This document shows, one piece after another, positions 24,691 through 36,500 of a DNA stretch of 64,000 bases. How positions within the stretch are numbered: the first letter of the stretch is position 1; each line of letters begins with the position of its first letter. The notes below the pieces were generated by a model. It searched no databases. It was not told the origin of the DNA and saw only the letters and a program-made list of their open reading frames with translations. Position numbers and translations under genes: made by a program. Source of the DNA: Mauremys mutica. Lineage: Eukaryota > Chordata > Testudines > Geoemydidae. The stretch lies in the NCBI RefSeq assembly GCF_020497125.1, contig NC_059082.1, positions 32,014,965 to 32,078,964 on the forward strand. Direction: 5' to 3'.

Positions 24691-25618
24691 GTTGTGCAGG
24701 TCCTGTGCAGAGCAGAATTTAGTCCAGCACTTTTTCCATTACTGCAAAACAGCACAAGAGCAAATACATATGAAATGAGAGCTCATGCAAACATCACATT
24801 GAGCCTCACAGGGTTGACTTCAGAGAAGCCTCTATTGCAAGCTGCTTGTCAATGTGTTCGCTTTTCTAATAAATAGTCAAATTACAACAGGGCTCAGCCA
24901 TAAGCGATCATGTATCATTATATAATATAATAAACAGAGAAGAACATGCATCTTAAGAACTGGATGTATCTGAGTTAAATGCCATAAAATCACCCTGCTT
25001 GTTTCCTGAAGGAAAAATAAAAATAACTAGCCAGGTTTTCATAGAGCACCAATCACTAGAGACTTTAGCAGCTGATCAGTCAAGCATGCCAAGCTGTATC
25101 CAGGCTATTTCCACTTTAAGGAGACTTCCTTTGAAAAATAACCATTTAGATTAAGAAATGTTTTCCTAATTTTTTAATAAGTTTTATATGTGCCATGTTT
25201 CATATCCCTCCACGTGGAAAGCCAAGACTTCCTTAATTCCCATGAGTCTAGCTGATTACGAAGTAGAATGAGAGGGAGAGAGAAATTGTAACAAACCCAT
25301 TGTAGAAACCTCTAACTCTGATCTAAAATAGCTTTCCCATTCATAATCATGTCATTTTATTTCTAATATTCCAATATGCCCACCAATGTGACATTGTGCT
25401 GGATCCTTTGCCTCAACTGAATAGAGGCATTTAACACCCCTTTGGAGGCATTCAGCACACTGCAGAATTAGGCCTTCAATATGATAACAAAATAACCTGT
25501 AGAATCTCATGACTTTCCTTTATTGGCAACAGAGCTAGTTAAACCAGTGGCTTTTTCTGGCATCTGTCTCCTCCCCTGGCATCATGTCATGACGAGTCAG
25601 GTTTAGTTTTAGTTTAGA
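24691..25618. other. No gene recognised
   Basis: AT-rich, without an identifiable feature. Confidence 0.4.
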
Positions 25619-25722
25619 CTACATGCGTCTGACGAAGTGGGTATTCACCCACAAAAGCTCATGCTCCAATACGTCTGTTAGTCTATAAGGTGCCACAGGA
25701 CTCTGTCGCTTTTTACAGGTTG
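25619..25722 (+). repeat. Interspersed repeat, class unknown (copy 1)
   Basis: It contains GTCTGACGAAGTGGGTATTC, AAGCTCATGCTCCAATACG and TATAAGGTGCCACAGGACTC. The last 75 bases match the repeat at 42350-42446 almost base for base. I recognise it as a widespread reptile repeat but cannot name its class. Confidence 0.65.
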
Positions 25723-26054
25723 AGTTTTGTTAAACTGTATGGCTTTTACACATAGAACAAGAACCAAAACTTGTTCCAGGTTCCCCTGCCCTTTCTATTC
25801 ACAGGACAAAGCTGCATCAGTAAAGTCATCCTGGACAGCAATCTGAAATAATATTAAACTGAAATGAACTTGAGGTTCTCAATTCAGCAGGAAACTGTGG
25901 TCAGACACCTCAAAAATCACCCTCAAGCTACAGAATGTCAGGAGATTGATCCGTTACTGTATAATACTATCTGTACTGACAGGTCAGGGCTGAAGTTCAC
26001 CATCACTCCAAACTATAGAGAAGAGTCACATACCGCTATGAATAACACTATTCC
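25723..26054. other. No gene recognised
   Basis: Nothing identifiable. Confidence 0.4.
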
Positions 26055-27411
26055 AGGGGAAATTCTGCACCACTGTGGTGCAGCAGAAAAATGCCTCCCT
26101 CCCTCCACCTCCCTGCAGATTTTCTTTGCTTTCTTGCAGAAAATGGTTTCTGCGGGGAAGCAAAGAAGTTGCACCAGTGCTCACTCACTCCTCCCCAGCA
26201 GCTAGACCGGGGTGGCCAACCTGAGCCTGAGGAGGAGTCAGAATTTACCAATGTGCATTGCCAAAGAGCCATAGTAACACATCATCAGCCCCCTGTCCGC
26301 TCCCCACTGCCCCCAGTGTCTCCCACCCGCCAGCAGCATCGCCAATCAGCACCTAACCCTCCATCCCTGCACCACGCGCCTGCCGTGATCAGCTTTTTGT
26401 GGTGTGCAGGAGGCTCGGGGAGGGGCAAGGGTGCAGCAGACTCAGGGGAAGGGGTGGGGGCCTTGGGGGAAGGAGTGGAGTGGGGCCGGGGCCTAAGGCA
26501 GAGCCAGGGGTTGAGCATTGAGCACCCGCCAGCACACTGGAAAGTTGGCACGTATACAAGGAGCTGCATATTAACCTCTGAAGAGCTGCATGTGGCTCCA
26601 GAGCCACAGCTTGGCCACCCCTGAGGTAGACACATCTGTTCGGGCATCCCGGGAGAGGTAAATCACTGGGGAGAGGTGAGTCTGGGGGTGCCCGGGCCAC
26701 CCAGGGACAGTGCAAGGAGGAGGAGGAGAATGGAGACGGAGTTCCCCCTTCTCCTCCCCTGCACAGAGCAGCCAGGGCTGGGTCAGATCAACCTCCAGAA
26801 ACTTGCCTTGACTGCAGGAAGCTCTGCACCGAGGGGGGAGGGACTTGGCCGGGGGTGGGGGTGGGAGTTCTGGGTGCAGGGGGTTCTCGATGCACGAGGG
26901 TTGGGCAGACGGGGGGAAGCAACTGCCTGTACAGTGACCCTTCCCCCCACCTGTGCACCCGGCACTGCCACCCACTGAGCCTCCCCGCCATCAGGAGCCT
27001 CCCGCACCAAGAATCCACCAAACTCCCCGAACCTTCACAGCACCAAGCCTCACCCCCTGCATCAGGAGCTCCCCCACACCCAGAAAACCCCACTGAGCCC
27101 CCCCGCACCCAACCCCTCCTCCCCCAAGCCTCACCCCTTGCATCAGGAGCCCCCCAAACCCACACCCTGCTGAGCCTCACCCCTGTATCGAGAGCCCCCC
27201 ACAGCCAGACCGCCATCCCACTGAGCTTCAACCAGCTGCACCCTGAACCCCCACCCCACCAAGCTCCACTCCCCCATGGAGCCTTAATCACCTTCACCTG
27301 GACTCCCCTGCAGAGTCCCATTCCCCCTGCATCCAGATTCCCCGTCACACACAGATCCCCCACAGAGTTGCCCACACCCAGATTGCACCACACAGAATCC
27401 TGGTACTCTTG
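26055..27411. repeat. Composite GC-rich repeat region
   Basis: It begins with CAGGGGAATTCTGCACCAC, which is the inverse of the end seen at 40575-40595 (TGGTGCAGAATTCCCTCAGG), so it is probably one end of a DNA transposon. A hAT-like MITE at 26208-26623 interrupts it. The right part (about 26640-27400) is a C-rich, poorly ordered set of near-repeats of CCTCACCCC...GCATCAGGAGC. The open frames here on both strands are compositional (Pro/Ser or Gly/Trp rich) and are not called as genes. Confidence 0.55.
26208..26623 (-). mobile_element. hAT-like MITE, 8-bp target duplication
   Basis: 416-bp element with inverted ends CGGGGTGGCCAAC on the left and TTGGCCACCCCTG on the right; the left end appears to lack one base. 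It is flanked by 8-bp direct repeats AGCTAGAC (26200-26207) and AGGTAGAC (26624-26631), identical at 7 of 8 positions. An 8-bp duplication fits the hAT superfamily. No coding capacity. Confidence 0.7.
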
Positions 27412-27800
27412 AGGGAATTCTGCACCAAAAAATTTAAAAAATGTAAAATTCTGTAAAATTCTTCATATTTTGCCCAAATAACACAAACACAATAACAATA
27501 TAATCATACCATTTTCAATTATTTTGGTAATTTATTTCAAAATATTTGTCAACAAATAATTTCCTCATGAGTAATAACACTGACGGGGAAAGTTTCAAAG
27601 CAGTGCTCGGGGAGGTGTGCAAAGATCCCTTTAACAAATAGCAGGGATTATCTATATAGCTTCCACAGTTCTCTTTGAAAAGGTGCTGAGTCTCTCAGCC
27701 TTCAGCCTTGAGGACTAGGCTCCATTGATACTTATCTCTCAACTTCTGCTAAAAATTTTCACTTAAAAACTTGTTTAAAAAATAAAGAATGAACTCTAAC
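27412..27800 (-). repeat. AT-rich DNA-transposon end
   Basis: It starts GAGGGAATTCTGCACCAAAAA, the reverse complement of the end at 40530-40595. With 26055 it gives two copies of the same terminal motif in direct orientation, so at least two insertions are involved. The right limit is uncertain. Confidence 0.45.
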
Positions 27801-30800
27801 AGACTGGGAGGCATGGCCTCACTTTAACATTATTCTACTTACAATTGAGGCTCTTCCTGTGATCCCTGAAGCCAGAATAAGGAGGGAGTATATGTATATG
27901 GAATGGAATTTTATAAGAGTAGACTCTCTCTTCATTAACAGAAGGAAGGTATCCTTAATAGTTTGGATTCTGATATAAACTGCAAGCTCAGCTGTATTTG
28001 TTGGGATTGTTTGGATTTCTCCACATTCTACATAGACAATATCCACTAATTTTATCAATTAGGATCCAGCTATGGCAAATTAACTCTTCAATCACCAAAT
28101 TACATATGCCAACAATCTCTCCCAAAACTGCTAACTCTAAAATAAACGTTTCTATGTGTTTCACAGCAGAGTCACTGGATCATTTTTGTTATAATTGTTT
28201 AGCTCCCGATGTCCATTTTTCTAACCCCTAACTTCAAAAATCCAGTAGTAGATTCAAAGAAGCAAACTGCTCAACAAATCTACTCCAGTTAGTTACATTC
28301 AAGTTTGAAAACTGACAGAGCATTTACCATTAGATGAGAGATATTAATCCACAAGGTGATAACATCTGTGTCAATTTTAGGAGGTCCTGTTGGATACATG
28401 TTCATCTCCAAACACTTTATACAGAACTCCAAATTACATCATGTGTCAAAAATTTTCCAGGCAATGATGAGAGATTAAAAAAAATCCCAAATTTTGTATT
28501 CAGAAGTCCCACAAAAACCTTTTGGTGCTGGCATTTATTCAGTTAGCAGATTGACTGCTGAATCATAAAAGCAACAGGGCTGAGACATATTGTACTTAAA
28601 GGGATTAATCAATCAGCATACAGAGACTTCTACCTTGTTTTTGTTACACCTCTGATTTTGGTCATTTGGACATGCCCCATCTGACTTAGGTGGACTGTGA
28701 AGCATAACTAGATTCAGTGAGCTGTGAAGGTTGTAGTTTGTGCTATAGCCGAGTCCTGTTGAAGCTCAGTTATAATCTCTCATGAGGATGTCATATCTTT
28801 CAACTATGATTTTCAGAGGCTTTTGAGAGACAAACGCCAGTACTTGGCATTTTTAAGGTCAGCATGGGTCATACCAAAAGGAGAGACTATATATTTCCTA
28901 TGTTCATAAAGCAAAAAAGGTGCCAGTTTCTGGTATGAGACTGTAACTTATGAAATATATTTGGTAAATAGCCTGATTAAGCATTACAAAAATCTAGCTA
29001 AATGAGAGACCAGAAATGTCAATATTGACATTTGAGATTTTATCTATTTTGCAAAACTTTCCAAATATGCAAAATGCTAAACCAGAATTTCCAAAACTGA
29101 TACTCTTATTATTTTTCTTTTAAATAAAATATTTTAAATTTTAAAATATTTCTTTTAAATATGTTCGTCTGATACTCTTAGACCAACATATTAAGATAGA
29201 TTAATTACAATGCAATTTCTATGGCCGCATATCATATTCACCTTTAAAACGCATGAGTTCATCATGATGAATATCATTACAGTTACTAAGGACTTTTATA
29301 CACTAATTAGACATTACAGAGCTAACATTTATATAAGTGTATATATATATATACTGTGCACATATGTATACATTATAGAAAAAAGAGAGTCCTAGATTAT
29401 TAGCAGCAGGAAGTTTTACCTCTTGATGACTGCTTGCTTAGGGTTTTGGAAAAATAACACTGGCTGCACTAAGTTTATTAACTTAGTATTTTTCTAAATT
29501 CCCAAGAAATCCTAAACCATTGTTGCTGTCAGTTGTACAACTGCCATATTCTACCCAGATGTATTCTGCTACAGTGTAAGTGGTAGGTTAAGTGAGATTT
29601 GTTTTGTTCTTAAGAAATACAGATGAGCCCAACTTGCAAATTTTGGATCCAGATTTCAAACCTCTTAATTTCCAATGAATTGCGCCTCTGGGGTTTTTAG
29701 AATGAATAGTGATGATAGAAATGGAAAGTTTTTCTTTGTTTGAAGTTTTAAACATTTTTAGTGCATGGTGTCTCAGTTGACTAAAGAGTTGAAATCCTTT
29801 TTATTTATCTGTCTAAATGTGTAAATTAGAGTTAAGGCTAGACTTTTTTGGTTGGAAATTTCAAATATATTGCTTCCAAAAAGTTGTTATTTTTATGAAA
29901 GTGTGTCACTTACTGTATTATAAAATATTTCTCTGTCTTCAGTCTGCTTCTATTTTTGGAAGTAAAATCCACCTCTTTAAACCTGAAAGGTTGTCAGCTA
30001 CATATCCAAACATTTCAAAAGATGTTTTTGGTTTGAAAGTGCGCAATAACCCTTCACTGCTTCCTAGGGTTAAAATAAACGGTTGGTAAATCAGTCACAG
30101 AAATGTATGTGGAGAGCAGAGCAGGGAAAATTCAAACACTCTTTCACAAAGACTTTCTGGCAAGCGCAGCTAAGCCATTAAAAGTTCCTTCTCAGCTATT
30201 ATTCCAATTGAGATTCTGACCACAGAAAGGCGGGATTATATAGTCTGTTGTTGCATATTATTTGGCAGCACCTATTTCTGGAAATGACGGGAAAGACAGA
30301 AATATTCACTACTCTCACCCAATATCAGAAATATTTATTTCCCACATATTTCAGGAAGACAATCCATGAGCTAGAATGTTGACTTGAACCACTGAACTAC
30401 AGTATGGCTCTACTCTGCAGATCCATTTTCAAAGTCAGCTGAAAGAGAGAAAGTTACCTGATAAATGTGACAGCCTCAAAGAGACTTCAAGATCACCCGT
30501 CTAATGCTACATTTACTGGCACATGGTTTCATACTGTTTTATGTATTTATACTTTTATTCAATAATACTAGTTCATAAACACATACTATTCATACTATTT
30601 AATAAAGATACTATAATAACAATACTATTAATCAATTTTAGTATTTATAGGACTTGACATCTTCAATGGCTCTGCAAATATAAATAAATCCTAACAAACA
30701 CTCTCTGAGGTAAGTAAGGAGTTCTTATACATTCAACCATTTATTCATTCTATGAGGTAAACTTTATGTTTCCCATTGTCTATATTATACAGCAGCTTCC

Positions 30801-32572
30801 TTGGTTACCTTGGTATTGTAGAAGTCTCTATATTTTCATTGAGCTGTTGCTTTAAAACCATACAGCGTTCATCCTGTGTTATGACTGGCTAGTAAGTCAA
30901 TCTTTAATAGCCAATAAATGAGCAATTTTCCACTCCTGCAGTGTGCTAGCAACAAGTTAGGAAAACAAAACGGAAAATACAACATAAACTAGACTGTCAA
31001 ATATGTTTTTAAGAGCTAGAATCATTTCTTCAACACTAGATCACTACTGGGTAACAAATGGTGATTTAGAAAACTAACAGTGTTCAGTTACACCTTGGTT
31101 ATTAACCAGAAAAATGGCTTATTTACAAATATTATTTTCTAGAGAAATTAACTGCTTCACTGCAAGAGGTCTGAATATTTTTTTTAAACTTCTGTGTTTT
31201 CATCACTGATCTTCTGTATGTTTGCAGTCAGTTCAAATTTTAGGTTTAAAAAAAATGCAGCAGGAACACCTCATTAACTGCTTAACCACTTGAAACCAAA
31301 ATCATAAAAATTTCCCATTACTCAATAGCAAAACTTAATGGAAAATTGTTGACTAGCCACCAATGCTTCCAACAATACTGAGCTGTACTTCACAGCTCAT
31401 AATTCTCTTGGGCTGAGACATCATTTTCCCAGCATTCTTTTTTTTCCCCTCCACTAACAATTTTACATCTGTAAGTCCCTTTAAAAAAAAAAGTGAAATA
31501 TTCTGTTAAAATAACTGTCAAAGAAAATATTATGTGAATTGTGATTCCTCAGTAATCTACTGGCACAAGATATTTTTAATAGTTTTTCATACCTATTAAC
31601 ATTGATGGCACATGTTTTATTTGTGCTTCATAAAAGAAATCTGTATCACGTGTCTATTGCTTATTGGTAAAATGTCCAGAAAAAGCTCTATTTGCAGATA
31701 CAATTGCTGTGACTAACTAAATAAAATAGCCATTAGGAGCCTAAATGAAAGGTGCGGGGGGGCTTTTTAGGTCATGAACGTGACATTTGCACCATAGCTA
31801 TTTCTGCATGAGCAGGATAGGGTAAGATATGAATTGCGGTGATGGAGAGAATAAAGAAAACAAAAAACAGAACTCTCTACAATTGCTCTTGTTTATAGCT
31901 TGATTCCCTTACATTATCAATACATCTCCAAGTTGTTGGTACCAATATTTACAGTGCTTTCCACAGGAGGGAACTCTTATTATCAGCCCTTCTCATTGTA
32001 ACACTATTTTTTAAAGATCATTCAGTGTGATGTTAAAATGAGGGCTTGATTGTAGATGAGAGTGACACTTGAGCTACATTACCAGCAACAAATAATATGT
32101 GCATGATAAAACCTGCTTTGCAAACACTCACAGGCCTATGAACTACTTTTCTTCTACAAATGATTAGTTGTCCTAGCAATTTTTACAACTGAAGAGTTGT
32201 TTATCTAGACAAACATGGTCGGCACTACCATTTTGTCTGTTGTACCACTAGATAACCAGTTAACAGTGGGTCAGGGGTTTCAGTGCTTTAAAGAAAAGGA
32301 GTTTCTTTTCAAAAGATTACCACATTAATCTGAGAACATGTTTAGAAAGTAGGTGGGATCCTACAAAGCCCTCTCCTTTACCCTCTAAGCCAAAAGGGGT
32401 ACTTCTCCTTTCTGGAGTGGTTGATACAAGTTTGGAAAAACTTTAATAGCTTCTTTTCATATGATCAGAATTTGAACAGAACCTGTGTGGGTTTGGAATT
32501 TTCTTCCCTGGATACAAATATGTGAGTCACTGAATTTGTTCCTTGCAACGTCCATTAACTTTCCCCTGTCTT
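27801..32572. other. No gene recognised
   Basis: Long AT-rich stretch. Possible fragments are a minus-strand SINE tail near 30640-30725 and a TA run near 29340-29353. I found no coding or RNA gene signal. Some segments may be conserved non-coding DNA, but this cannot be judged from one sequence. Confidence 0.35.
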
Positions 32573-34097
32573 TTCATAAGAATGGCCATACTGGATCAGA
32601 CCAAAGATCCATCTAGCTCAGTATCCTGTCTTCCGAGAGTGACCAATGCCAGGTGTCCCAGAGGGAATGAACGGAACAGGTAATCATCAAGTGATCCATT
32701 CCCTGTCACTCATTCCCACCTTCTGGCAAACAGAAGCTAGGGACACCTTCCCTGCCCATCCTGGCTAATAGCCATTGGGGGACCTATCCTCCATGAATTA
32801 ATCTAGTTCTTTTTTGAACCCTGTTATAGTCTTGGCATTCACAACATCCTCTGGCAAAGAGTTCCACAGGTTGACTGTGCATTGTGTGAAGAAATACTTC
32901 CTTTTGTTTGTTTTAAACCTGCTGCCTATTCATTTCATTTGGTGACCCCTAGTTCTTGTGTTATGAAGTTCTTGGAAGAACACTTCCTTATTTACTTTCT
33001 CCACACCAGTCATGATTTTATAGACCTCTATCATATCCCCCCTTAGTCCTCTCTTTTCAAAGCTGCAAAGTCCCAGTCTTATTAATCTCTCCTCAGACAA
33101 AAGTTCCATATACCGCTAATAATTTTTGTTGCCCTTTTCTGAACCTTTTCCAATTCCAATATATCTTTTTTGAGATGGGGCAACCACGTCTGCATGCAGT
33201 ATTCAAGATGTGGGCGTGCCATGCATTTATATAGAGGCAATATGATATTTTCTGTCTTATTATCTATTCCTTTCTTAATGACTCCCGACGTTCTGTTCAC
33301 TTTTTTGACTGCGGCTGCATTGAGTAGATGTTTTTAGAGAACTATCCACAATGACGCCAACATCTCTTTCTTGAGTGGTAACAGCTAATTTAGACCCCAT
33401 CGTTTTATATGTATAGTTGGGATTATGTTTTCCAATGTGCACTACTTTGCATTTATCAACATTGAACTTCATCTGCCATTTTGTTGCCCAGTCACCCAGT
33501 TTTGAGAGATCCTTTTGTAGTTCTTCACAGTCTGCTGGGCACTTAACTATCTTGAGTAGTTTTGTATCGTCTGCAAATTTTGACACCTCACTGTTCACCC
33601 CTTTTTCCAGGTCATTTATGAATATGTTAAATAGAACTGGTCCCAGTACAGACCCCTGGGGAACACCACTATTTACCTCGCTCCATTCTGAAAACTGACC
33701 ATTTATTCCTACCCTTTGTTTCCTATCTTTTAACGAGTTACCAATCCATGAGAGGATATTCCCTCTTATCCCATGACAGCTTACTTTGCTTAAGAGCCTT
33801 TGGTGAGGGACCTTGTGAAAGGCTTTCTGAAAATCTAATTACACTATATCCATTGGATACCCCTTGTCCACACGCTTGTTGACCCTCTCAAAGAATTTTA
33901 GCAGATTGGTGAGGCATAATTTCCCTTTGCAAACACCATGTTGACTCTTCCCCAACAAATAATGTTCATCTATGTGTCTGACAATTTTGTTCTTTACTAT
34001 AGTTTCAACAAGTTTGCCCAATATTGAAGTCAGGCTTACCAGCCTGTAATTGCTGGGATCTCCTCTAGAGCCCTTTTTAAAAATTGGTATCACTTTC
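32573..34097 (-). mobile_element. CR1-superfamily LINE, 5'-truncated
   Basis: Same family as the copy at 1640-3748 but inverted. On the plus strand it begins with the tail (CATAAGAATGGCCATACTGG) and the 3' UTR (about 32590-32790), then ORF2 backwards to the NPIFKKGS-like block near 34085, where it is truncated. Its 5' end is 0.4 kb shorter than that of the plus-strand copy. Confidence 0.85.
32800..34090 (-). pseudogene. Broken CR1 ORF2 reverse transcriptase
   Basis: Read on the minus strand: NYRLVSLTSILGKLVE (about 34010-34060), KSQHGVCKGKLCLTNLL (about 33900-33950), a stop after PMDIV at about 33839-33841 where the next residues should lead into the first catalytic Asp, then SGVPQGS-like sequence (about 33655), [12 protein letters not shown] (about 33555-33590) and the C-terminal domain. 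Frame changes occur near 33600, 33290 and 33100. It is not functional. Confidence 0.8.
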
Positions 34098-35129
34098 ATC
34101 CAACAAGAACATCTCCAGTAGCACATGGGTCCTTAACTCCTTGCTGGGACATTGACTCATTAGTGATTCAGAGGAAAGAATGCCATCTACTATAATAAGC
34201 AGCACCACTACTTGCTTCTTCCAGGTGATGTAAGATAGCAGAACAAGGTGGTACAGCTGGTATATATACAAAGGTATATATACAAAGGTTTTGTGAGATA
34301 CATTTATTGATACTACAAATACAGATATACTCAAGAAGGCAGATTTTATTTTTATGATCTGCACTACCTTGCTTCAGAATTTGTGTGCTGAAGAAAAAAA
34401 AAATCTGCTCCCATGCTTAAAATATCCAAAACAGCATCAATGAAACCAACTTAAAACGTCAATGGATATTTCAACACCATCTGAGATTTGACCTTGTACC
34501 CATGGGTGAAAGCATTCAACAATCCAAGCAGAGGTGGGTTAGGTCACTATATTAGATAAATAAGCGATTAAGAATAACTCCTCTCCTAATTGTAGGAAGA
34601 GTGTAACACTTTACATCTTCAAATCACCGTATATGCAAACAAACTAATTAATCCTTACATTAACCAGAAAAATCGTTGCACTCCTCTGGCCAGCTGTAGA
34701 TGAAAATAACTCTTCCTGGTTACTGCTGCTGTTAACACCAGCTGGAGAACCAAAAAATACCTGAGCATGCCAACTCTGAATTTGCAGGCACACACCTTTC
34801 AAAGGGGTAGATAAAATTCTCACCATATCTTCTCATTGCTTCCCTCAGTGTGTCAGCATAATCCCCATTTTAGCCACAGGTTTCTTTAGCCATCTAACCA
34901 ATAGCTCTCATTTGTGCCCCAATCTGAACCAGACACTGGAAAAGGCATTAAGCAGCAGTAGATGGATTGGATAAAAGAGAGATATACAGCTGGGTGGTAT
35001 CAATGTACTGAAAGCTTTGTGACCTGTAATGTCTCACCACTAGCAATCCCAACAGCCCACATTTACATTGGACGGGAGGGAAAACGAGACAGAGTTGTGT
35101 GGCATCACACACCACTCGAAGACACGCAG
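34098..35129. other. No gene recognised
   Basis: A 14-base tandem duplication (GGTATATATACAAA twice) lies at about 34259-34286. Nothing else is identifiable. Confidence 0.4.
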
Positions 35130-35352
35130 AGGCCGAGTGGCCCAGTAGATAGAGCACTGGACTGGGACTTAGGAGACCTGAATTCTATTCCCAGCTCTGC
35201 CACGGGCCTGCTGAGTAACCCAGGCAACTCACTTCCCCTCTATGTCTTCCCATCTCGAAAATGGAGGACAGTAATGCTGGCCTCCTTTGTCCAGTGCTTT
35301 GAGATCTACTGATGAAAAGTCATAGCTAGATATTTTATTAATTATTATTATT
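35130..35352 (+). mobile_element. tRNA-derived CORE-like SINE
   Basis: Head GGCCGAGTGGCCCAGTAGATAG (A box region), GACCTGAATTCTATTCCC (B box region), a CORE-type middle CCCATCTCGAAAATGG, and a tail AGTGCTTTGAGATCTACTGATG ending in ATT repeats. It aligns by eye along its length with the copy at 23473-23670. Confidence 0.8.
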
Positions 35353-35860
35353 GCTCCAAATGATTTTCCAAGAAAGAATGTCAACCACTCAAGAGCATCG
35401 CCATGCACTCACACTAAAGCTCATGCATAAGTCAACTGCACCTGCCAACTACTAGCAATGTATAGATAAAAACACAGCACAGCTAGCAGCTGGTGCAGCT
35501 TCAGTATTCTTTGACTCACCACAAATTATCTCATTCCCACCTGGCTGTAGTTCCAGGTGATCCCAGCACTTGCTTCGCAGCTTTTCTGTTGCTGCAGTAT
35601 TGTTATTCCTGGAACAACTTCTTCTGGTAGTGGCCTTTAGAGGAGCGATTTCAGGAGAAGGGGGAAGAATGGCACTCCAGAAAACTTTAGGTAATACAGA
35701 CTTCAAAAAGTTCCCAACAGGCAGCAATGCACCAGCTATCTTGGGGTCTTTTCTGCCATATATGGGTATGGTATTGAAATCATGCAGTACCTTATAACAC
35801 CATTGTGCTGGGTGTTTATCCCACAAAAGGCCTGAGTGGGTAAAAAGAGATCATCAATGC
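35353..35860. other. No gene recognised
   Basis: Open frames on both strands overlap here, but none shows a domain. Not called. Confidence 0.35.
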
Positions 35861-36500
35861 TGTGACAGGTTGCACCTGGAAGAGAGTCAGACCTGAAAAG
35901 CTGATTGATGATGAAACCCAGCGGGGCAGGGGCAGACTCAGGTGGCATACAACCAGGAAGTGGACCTCAGGAAGGAACTGTGCAGTCACTCCCTAAAGAA
36001 GAGAAGAGTTTGCAAGAGAGAAGGAGGTCGTCAAGGGAGAGAGTAAGCAGAGGAGGCTGCAGTGGTAATACAGAGGGGGGCCAGAGATAGGGAAGGGATA
36101 TGAGAAGCAGGCCAGGGAAACAGCAATGGCATCTGGGATTGCGTAGTCCACTGTTGCTAGATATAAGGTCCCTGGGGTGGATGGAACCTGGAGTAATGGC
36201 CGGGCCCAGGGTCCTCTACCAGTCACTGAGGAAGTGGCACAGTCTGGGCAGTAGATCAGAAGACTGCCTGAGAAAATGAGTCCAAAGAGATACTGATACC
36301 CTAGAAGGGGAAAACTATAGTGACCTGGCCAAAGGGCCAAGCCACGAAGAGGGAACACCCTGAGTTATACTGAGGGAGTAACCTGATTCCACAGAGAAGG
36401 AGCAAGACCATGGGTAACTGACCGAAGTAGGGGTGTCAGACTGGTCGAGAACTAATCCCCCAACGTGGCCACGGGTCGATGAGTAGTAAACCCTATGACA
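35861..36500 (+). repeat. Possible solo LTR
   Basis: It begins TGTGACAGG and ends CCTATGACA, so it has TG...CA ends, and its composition differs from the flanks. No target duplication is visible (flanks ATGC and ACCA), and no internal region follows. The call rests on the ends and on a vague recollection of similar turtle LTRs. Confidence 0.3.

Noticed and set aside
26788..27412. Long overlapping frames on both strands (about 185-201 codons)
   Set aside because: They arise from the C-rich repeat block; no domain, and similar lengths on both strands point to composition.
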